Shown: piece by piece, positions 60,404-64,000 of the stretch
Position numbering within the stretch: position 1 is the first letter of the stretch
Layout: the number at the start of each line of letters is the position of its first letter
NCBI GenBank assembly: GCA_945952315.1
Contig: CAMFIE010000007.1
Location: 1-64,000 of the forward strand
Length of the DNA: 64,000 nt
Reading direction: 5' to 3'
From: an uncultured Rhizobium sp.
GTDB lineage: Bacteria; Pseudomonadota; Alphaproteobacteria; Rhizobiales; Rhizobiaceae
The notes under the pieces: model-generated
The model's input: only the letters and a program-made list of their open reading frames with translations
Database searches by the model: none
What the model was told of the DNA's origin: nothing
Program-made: the position numbers and the translations under genes

Positions 60404-60697
60404 CTAATCCCGCATGGCCCAGGCCTGAAAGCAGGCCGCCGATTCGTAAGCAGGCATTTCGCGGCCGCCCTGTTCCTCCGGATTGGCCAGGGACTGGTCA
60501 AAGGCGGGGCTTCCGGAAAGCTGGAGCTTTACCTGCTGCACGAAATAGGCATGGGGCAGATCAAGGCCGGATCTCAGGCGCATGGCTTGCGCCAGCTGAT
60601 CCAGCAGCTCGGCGCCATCCATCAGGCGAGGTTCAACCTTGGTTTCGGCTTTTGCGGCTCCGATCTCGATGCCGCGGGCAGTCGCAGTGGTGGCCAT
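60404..60697 (-). CDS. small unknown protein
   Basis: A 97-residue protein starting MATTATARGIEIGAAKAE, with GGGAGAG seven bases before ATG 60697. The central helix AELLDQLAQAMRLRSGLDLP is the only recognisable feature; there is no signal peptide or membrane helix. I do not recognise the family. It is followed by the DUF1059 gene and may form a pair with it. Confidence 0.65.
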   Translation of the reverse strand: MATTATARGIEIGAAKAETKVEPRLMDGAELLDQLAQAMRLRSGLDLPHAYFVQQVKLQLSGSPAFDQSLANPEEQGGREMPAYESAACFQAWAMRD

Positions 60698-60809
60698 GAC
60701 ACTCTCCCAAATGTCGATGCAAGCAACGCTTGCAAATCACATCATAGGCGCGAATCAGTGTTTTAGACAGCAAAAAATTGCTGTCCGCTGCGTTGCGACG
60801 GGAAAGCTT

Positions 60810-61724
60810 TTACGGCCAGCGCGCCAAAGGCGGCAATGAAGACAGGATCGAGTCGACATTGCCCCCCGTCTTCAGACCGAAGATCGTGCCGCGGTCATAA
60901 AGCAGGTTGAACTCCACGTAGCGTCCCCGGCGGATCAGCTGTTCCTCGCGGTCTTCTTCGGTGAAGGGCGTGGTGAAATTGGCGCGCACGATCTTCGGAT
61001 AGACCATGGAAAAGGCGCGGCCGACATCGCGGGTGAAGGCGAAATCCGCCGCCCAGCCGCCCTGTGCCTCATCCGTATGCAGCCAGTCATAGAAGATCCC
61101 GCCGATGCCGCGCGGCTCGTTGCGGTGCTTCAGGAAGAAATAGTCGTCGCACCAGAGCTTGTATTTCGGATAATCGGCAACCGAATGCCGTGTGCAGGTG
61201 ATTTCCATCGCCTTGTGGAACAGCTGCGTGTCAGGGTCTTCCTGCGTGCGACGGCGGTCCAGAACCGGTGTCAGATCGGCGCCACCGCCGAACCACTGGC
61301 TGGTGGTGACCACCATGCGGGTGTTCATGTGCACGGTTGGCACATTCGGATTGCGCGGATGGGCAATCAGGGAGATGCCGGAGGCCCAGAAACGCGGGTC
61401 TTCCGAGGCGCCGGGGATCTGGTTGCGAAAATCCGGAGAGAATTCGCCATAGACGGTCGAGGTGTGCACGCCGACCTTTTCGAACACACGGCCTTCCATC
61501 ATCGACATCAGGCCGCCGCCGCCCTCACCATTGTCGCGCAGCCATTCGGTCTGTTCGAAACGGCCGGGGGGAAGGTCCGAGAAGGGGCCGGTCAACTCCT
61601 CCTCAAGAGCCTCGAAACTCAGGCAGATATGGCTGCGCAGATGCTCGAACCATTGGCGCGCGGCGAGCTTCTTCTCCTCGATATCGGCGGGCAGCCCCTG
61701 CGGCAGGTTCGGTCGTTCCATCAT
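60810..61724 (-). CDS. hemF: oxygen-dependent coproporphyrinogen III oxidase
   Basis: Heme biosynthesis enzyme using oxygen to convert coproporphyrinogen III to protoporphyrinogen IX, 304 residues as is normal for HemF. Family strings include [44 protein letters not shown] and the signature [22 protein letters not shown] 61724 has GGAGA just upstream; the second ATG, one codon later, is an alternative. No FNR box could be recognised in front, so oxygen regulation is not seen in the sequence. Confidence 0.96.
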   Translation of the reverse strand: MMERPNLPQGLPADIEEKKLAARQWFEHLRSHICLSFEALEEELTGPFSDLPPGRFEQTEWLRDNGEGGGGLMSMMEGRVFEKVGVHTSTVYGEFSPDFRNQIPGASEDPRFWASGISLIAHPRNPNVPTVHMNTRMVVTTSQWFGGGADLTPVLDRRRTQEDPDTQLFHKAMEITCTRHSVADYPKYKLWCDDYFFLKHRNEPRGIGGIFYDWLHTDEAQGGWAADFAFTRDVGRAFSMVYPKIVRANFTTPFTEEDREEQLIRRGRYVEFNLLYDRGTIFGLKTGGNVDSILSSLPPLARWP

Positions 61725-61882
61725 ATGTCTCCATCATGCCTTTTTCGGCAATGCCTAAAATATATTGCAGCCACCCGCAACCGCCGGGCAAGCCATCTGA
61801 AGCTGATCTTCTTCGATATTAACTGTTTTTGACTCGTCTTTCATCCCGCAAGCCCTTATCTTTCAGTGGAAAGGGGAGCTTT

Positions 61883-62140
61883 ATGGCGCGTATTCCCGGA
61901 CCGCCACCGATGGGTGGCCTGAAAAGACGGATCGCCGATGCGCGAAAGGCCGACAAGGCGCCGCGCGACAGCTTTGTGCGCCAGACCTTCTGTCTTGCCC
62001 GCGAGGACGCCCGCGAAAAGGCGCGCGAATGGTTTGCCACCTATCCGAAAGCCGCCTACTGGACCGAGGTGGAAAGCTGGCGTCAGCTCGAGGGCGACCG
62101 CATCGAATTCACCATGCGCCGCCTGCCTTCGGCGGACTGA
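61883..62140 (+). CDS. small conserved-looking protein of unknown function
   Basis: An 85-residue basic protein beginning MARIPGPPPMGGLKRRIADA, followed by a helix rich in Arg, Glu and Ala (LAREDAREKAREWFATYPKA) and ending TMRRLPSAD. GGGGAG lies five bases before ATG 61883. No family is recognised; it is soluble and could bind nucleic acid or a partner protein. It converges on trmL with 19 bp between the stop codons. Confidence 0.68.
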   Translation: MARIPGPPPMGGLKRRIADARKADKAPRDSFVRQTFCLAREDAREKAREWFATYPKAAYWTEVESWRQLEGDRIEFTMRRLPSAD

Positions 62141-62159
62141 GTGCCGGGTCTTTCCGTCT

Positions 62160-62639
62160 CTACGGGCTGAAAACCGAGGCAAAGCCACCCGTCTGGCGCA
62201 GCGCCTCGCCGACGATCATCGCGACCGATACGGCGAGATTGATGGATCGCTGGCCTTCCACCATCGGGATCAGCACCCGGTAATCCGCCCGTTCATGCAC
62301 GTTCTCCGGCACGCCGGCACTTTCCCGCCCGAAGAGCAAGGTATCGCCTGGCTGAAAATCAAACGCCGTGTAGGGAAGGGCGGCCTTTGTGGAGGCGAGG
62401 ATCAGGCGGCGGTTTTCAAGCCGTAAACCTTCATCGAACCGCTCGAAATTCACATGCCGTGTAAGGGCGGCCATTGCGAGATAATCCATGCCCGCGCGCT
62501 TCAGATTGCGGTCCGAAACGTCGAATCCGGCCGGTTCGATCAGGTCCACGCCAAGGCCAAGGCAGGCGGCAAGGCGCAGGATCGTGCCGGTATTTCCCGG
62601 AATATCGGGCTGGTAAAGGGCGATGCGGATCGGTTTCAT
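62160..62639 (-). CDS. trmL: tRNA (cytidine(34)-2'-O)-methyltransferase
   Basis: A 159-residue SPOUT-class methyltransferase modifying the wobble base of tRNA-Leu. The knot motifs are YQPDIPGNTGTILRLAACLG, LFGRESAGVPE and IPMVEGQRSINLAVSVAMIV. ATG 62639 is chosen because the conserved KPIRIALYQP start follows immediately; a longer in-frame start at 62687 is not supported. Divergent from the exporter leader region. Confidence 0.93.
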   Translation of the reverse strand: MKPIRIALYQPDIPGNTGTILRLAACLGLGVDLIEPAGFDVSDRNLKRAGMDYLAMAALTRHVNFERFDEGLRLENRRLILASTKAALPYTAFDFQPGDTLLFGRESAGVPENVHERADYRVLIPMVEGQRSINLAVSVAMIVGEALRQTGGFASVFSP

Positions 62640-62776
62640 GCCATTCTGGTAGTGATTTTGTGCTTTTGGCGCAACATGGGCGGGCAAGTTTCAAGATCGT
62701 TAAAATTGACAGTTTCCAACTGCGGCGGGTCAGTCTAGCATCCCGGCATCGATAACCCGAACCAGAGGAGGCCAGC

Positions 62777-62827
62777 ATGTCTACTTGGATTTTGATCCTC
62801 CTCCCGTCAGCAGCCTCTCGCGGCTAG
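62777..62827 (+). CDS. candidate leader peptide upstream of the ABC exporter
   Basis: A 16-codon ORF (MSTWILILLPSAASRG) with an excellent ribosome site, AGAGGAGG at 62764-62771, five bases before the ATG. It ends at TAG 62825-62827. It lies 126 bp before the ABC exporter start, and its last codons form a hairpin followed by Ts. It is not in frame with the exporter. Translation potential is good, but the peptide could also be an unrelated short ORF. Confidence 0.55.
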   Translation: MSTWILILLPSAASRG

Positions 62828-62833
62828 CTTTTT
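62809..62833 (+). terminator. terminator-like hairpin overlapping the leader stop
   Basis: AGCAGCC (62809-62815) pairs with GGCTAGCT (62822-62829) with one bulged A, loop TCTCGC, followed by TTTT (62830-62833). The stem contains the last codons and stop of the leader ORF, so a ribosome reading the leader would block it. Stem stability is modest. Confidence 0.45.
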
Positions 62834-62953
62834 CACCTCGGTTCGCAGTTTCTCACCCTTAATGTCTGGCGGCCCCGTCGCCGCTCTTGTCACCGGTTCC
62901 CTTGGCGTGCGCCTTGCGCATGCGGTTCCGGCATCGATTTTCGGAGCAAGTCC

Positions 62954-64000
62954 ATGTTTGCCTGGTTTGAAAGCCGTCTCAATCCCTTCCCCGCGGAAGA
63001 GCCTGTTGCGCCTCCCAAGGGCCTTTTCGCCTTCTGTTGGCATTATTCCCGGGCAGCCGCCCCCTGGCTGGTCATGCTCGGCTGTCTGACGGCGATCATC
63101 GGCGTCGGGGAGGTGCTTCTGTTCAAGTTCCTCGGCGCCATCGTCGACTGGCTGAGCAATGCCAACCGCGAGACCTTCCTTGCGGACAATGCAGAACGGC
63201 TCTGGATGATGGGCGCGGTGCTTGTCGCCATGCCGCTGGTCGGCCTCATGCATTCCTGGATCATGCATCAGGTGCTGCTTGGCAATTACCCGATGATAGC
63301 GCGCTGGCAGATGCACCGCTTTCTGCTGCGCCATTCCATGGCCTTTTTCGCCAATGATTTCGCTGGCCGCATCGCCACCAAGGTTATGCAGACCTCGCTC
63401 GCCATCCGCGAAAGCGTGATGAAGATCCTCGATATCTTCATCTACGTGCTGTCCTATTTCATCTCGATGGTGGTGCTCGTATCCACGACGGATTTCAGGC
63501 TGGTTCTGCCCATTCTCCTGTGGCTGGTGATCTATGTTTCGCTGATCGGCTTCTTCATTCCGAAGCTGCGCAAAAGCTCGTCCGCGCAGGCCGACGCCCG
63601 CTCGACCATGACAGGCCGGGTGGTCGACAGCTATACCAATATCGCGACCGTGAAGCTGTTTTCCCATGCGGGCCGGGAAGAAGCCTATGCCCGGGAAAGC
63701 ATGGATGATTTTCTCAAAACCGTGCATCGGCAGTTCCGTCTCGTGACCTGGCTGCAGACGCTGGTGGAGATCAACAACTATACGGTGCTGTTCTCGGTCG
63801 CGAGCCTCTCCATCTGGTTCTGGATGACGGGGGAGGCCTCGGTTGGCGCAATTGCCATAGCCATCGGCCTCGTCATGCGCATCAACGGCATGTCGCACTG
63901 GGTGATGTGGGAGGTTTCCGGCCTCTTCGAAAATATCGGTATGGTCTATGACGGCATGAACATGCTGACCAAGAGCCATGACATTGTCGATGCTCCCGAC
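62954..64000 (+). CDS. ABC exporter, transmembrane domain (truncated at the right edge)
   Basis: The first 349 codons of a probable type IV ABC exporter; the frame is open to the window end. The visible part is a transmembrane domain with six helices expected (for example AAAPWLVMLGCLTAIIGVGE and ILDIFIYVLSYFISMVVLVS) and the coupling-helix-like RSTMTGRVVDSYTNIATVKL near residue 220. The nucleotide-binding domain should follow beyond the edge. ATG 62954 has CGGAG nine bases upstream. It resembles half-size lipid or multidrug exporters; no substrate is inferable. Confidence 0.85.
   Translation, partial: MFAWFESRLNPFPAEEPVAPPKGLFAFCWHYSRAAAPWLVMLGCLTAIIGVGEVLLFKFLGAIVDWLSNANRETFLADNAERLWMMGAVLVAMPLVGLMHSWIMHQVLLGNYPMIARWQMHRFLLRHSMAFFANDFAGRIATKVMQTSLAIRESVMKILDIFIYVLSYFISMVVLVSTTDFRLVLPILLWLVIYVSLIGFFIPKLRKSSSAQADARSTMTGRVVDSYTNIATVKLFSHAGREEAYARESMDDFLKTVHRQFRLVTWLQTLVEINNYTVLFSVASLSIWFWMTGEASVGAIAIAIGLVMRINGMSHWVMWEVSGLFENIGMVYDGMNMLTKSHDIVDAPD

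Noticed and set aside
62706-62741. TTGACA and TAGCAT as a promoter for the ABC exporter leader
   Set aside because: The spacing is 24 bp, too long for a sigma-70 promoter; the real elements cannot be fixed by eye.
62862-63089. A 75-codon plus-strand frame across the start of the ABC exporter
   Set aside because: It is out of frame with the exporter, overlaps its first 45 codons and has no ribosome site.
1-64000. tRNA, rRNA, CRISPR array, insertion sequence or prophage
   Set aside because: I looked for tRNA-like cloverleaves, regular spaced repeats, transposase motifs and phage genes and found none. A tRNAscan or CRISPR search would confirm this.

Overview
The window is a stretch of alphaproteobacterial chromosome, most likely from Rhizobiaceae (Rhizobium/Agrobacterium/Sinorhizobium relatives). 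The diagnostic features are a fused anthranilate synthase TrpE(G) preceded by a leaderless trpL attenuator, a BacA/SbmA peptide transporter, a NolR-type ArsR regulator, a ChoXWV choline ABC transporter and the hemF-trmL neighbourhood. The DNA is GC-rich and densely coded on both strands. I see no rRNA, tRNA, insertion sequence, prophage or CRISPR array. The content is mostly core-genome housekeeping with a few accessory pieces (three toxin-antitoxin-like pairs and one palindromic repeat).

Layout. 1-8.4 kb: flavin monooxygenase, methionine aminopeptidase, BacA, polysaccharide deacetylase, then nnrU, a YfgM-like TPR protein and the GTPase der, and a PfkB sugar kinase. 8.7-16.1 kb: alpha-glucosidase, a secreted protein with an internal duplication, a K+ channel behind adenine deaminase, a HigBA-like pair, a small secreted protein and an omega-aminotransferase. 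16.5-22.2 kb: nolR-like regulator, HugZ-like protein, choXWV, thymidine kinase and cytochrome c. 22.4-29.0 kb: a tightly packed five-gene operon (coiled-coil protein, unknown protein, AAA+ ATPase, unknown protein, DUF2333 membrane protein), followed convergently by a LuxR-type regulator. This operon is the best candidate for an undescribed system. 30.0-38.7 kb: Lrp regulator, YqhA membrane protein, formate-THF ligase, DUF4160/DUF2442 pair, trpL-trpE(G), CDF metal exporter, HupE, and a ClpP-like protease. 38.9-50.6 kb: secreted hydrolase, BenE, ParDE-like pair, leucine leader peptide and leuA, an alpha/beta hydrolase, a DnaA-domain-IV-like DNA-binding protein with DUF6456, GNAT, glutathionyl-hydroquinone reductase, homocysteine methyltransferase, Nudix, phosphoesterase and a TPR protein. 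50.7-57.5 kb: a four-gene MoxR / DUF58 / BatA-DUF4159 / membrane-protein operon joined by 4-bp overlaps. 57.6-64.0 kb: DUF1285, CoA Nudix and CCA-adding enzyme operon, small proteins, hemF, trmL, and an ABC exporter cut by the right edge and preceded by a candidate leader peptide.

Regulatory themes. Two amino-acid genes (trpE(G), leuA) have peptide-coding leaders. In both, a -10-like TAAC element lies 7-8 nt before the leader ATG and there is no Shine-Dalgarno, so both transcripts are predicted to be leaderless. A third short, well-translated leader ORF overlaps a terminator-like hairpin ahead of the ABC exporter. Two different AAA+ ATPase operons (22-29 kb and 50-57 kb) both encode membrane-associated partner proteins and may both serve envelope maintenance. 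All functional names rest on motif and family recognition by eye; no database search was run.
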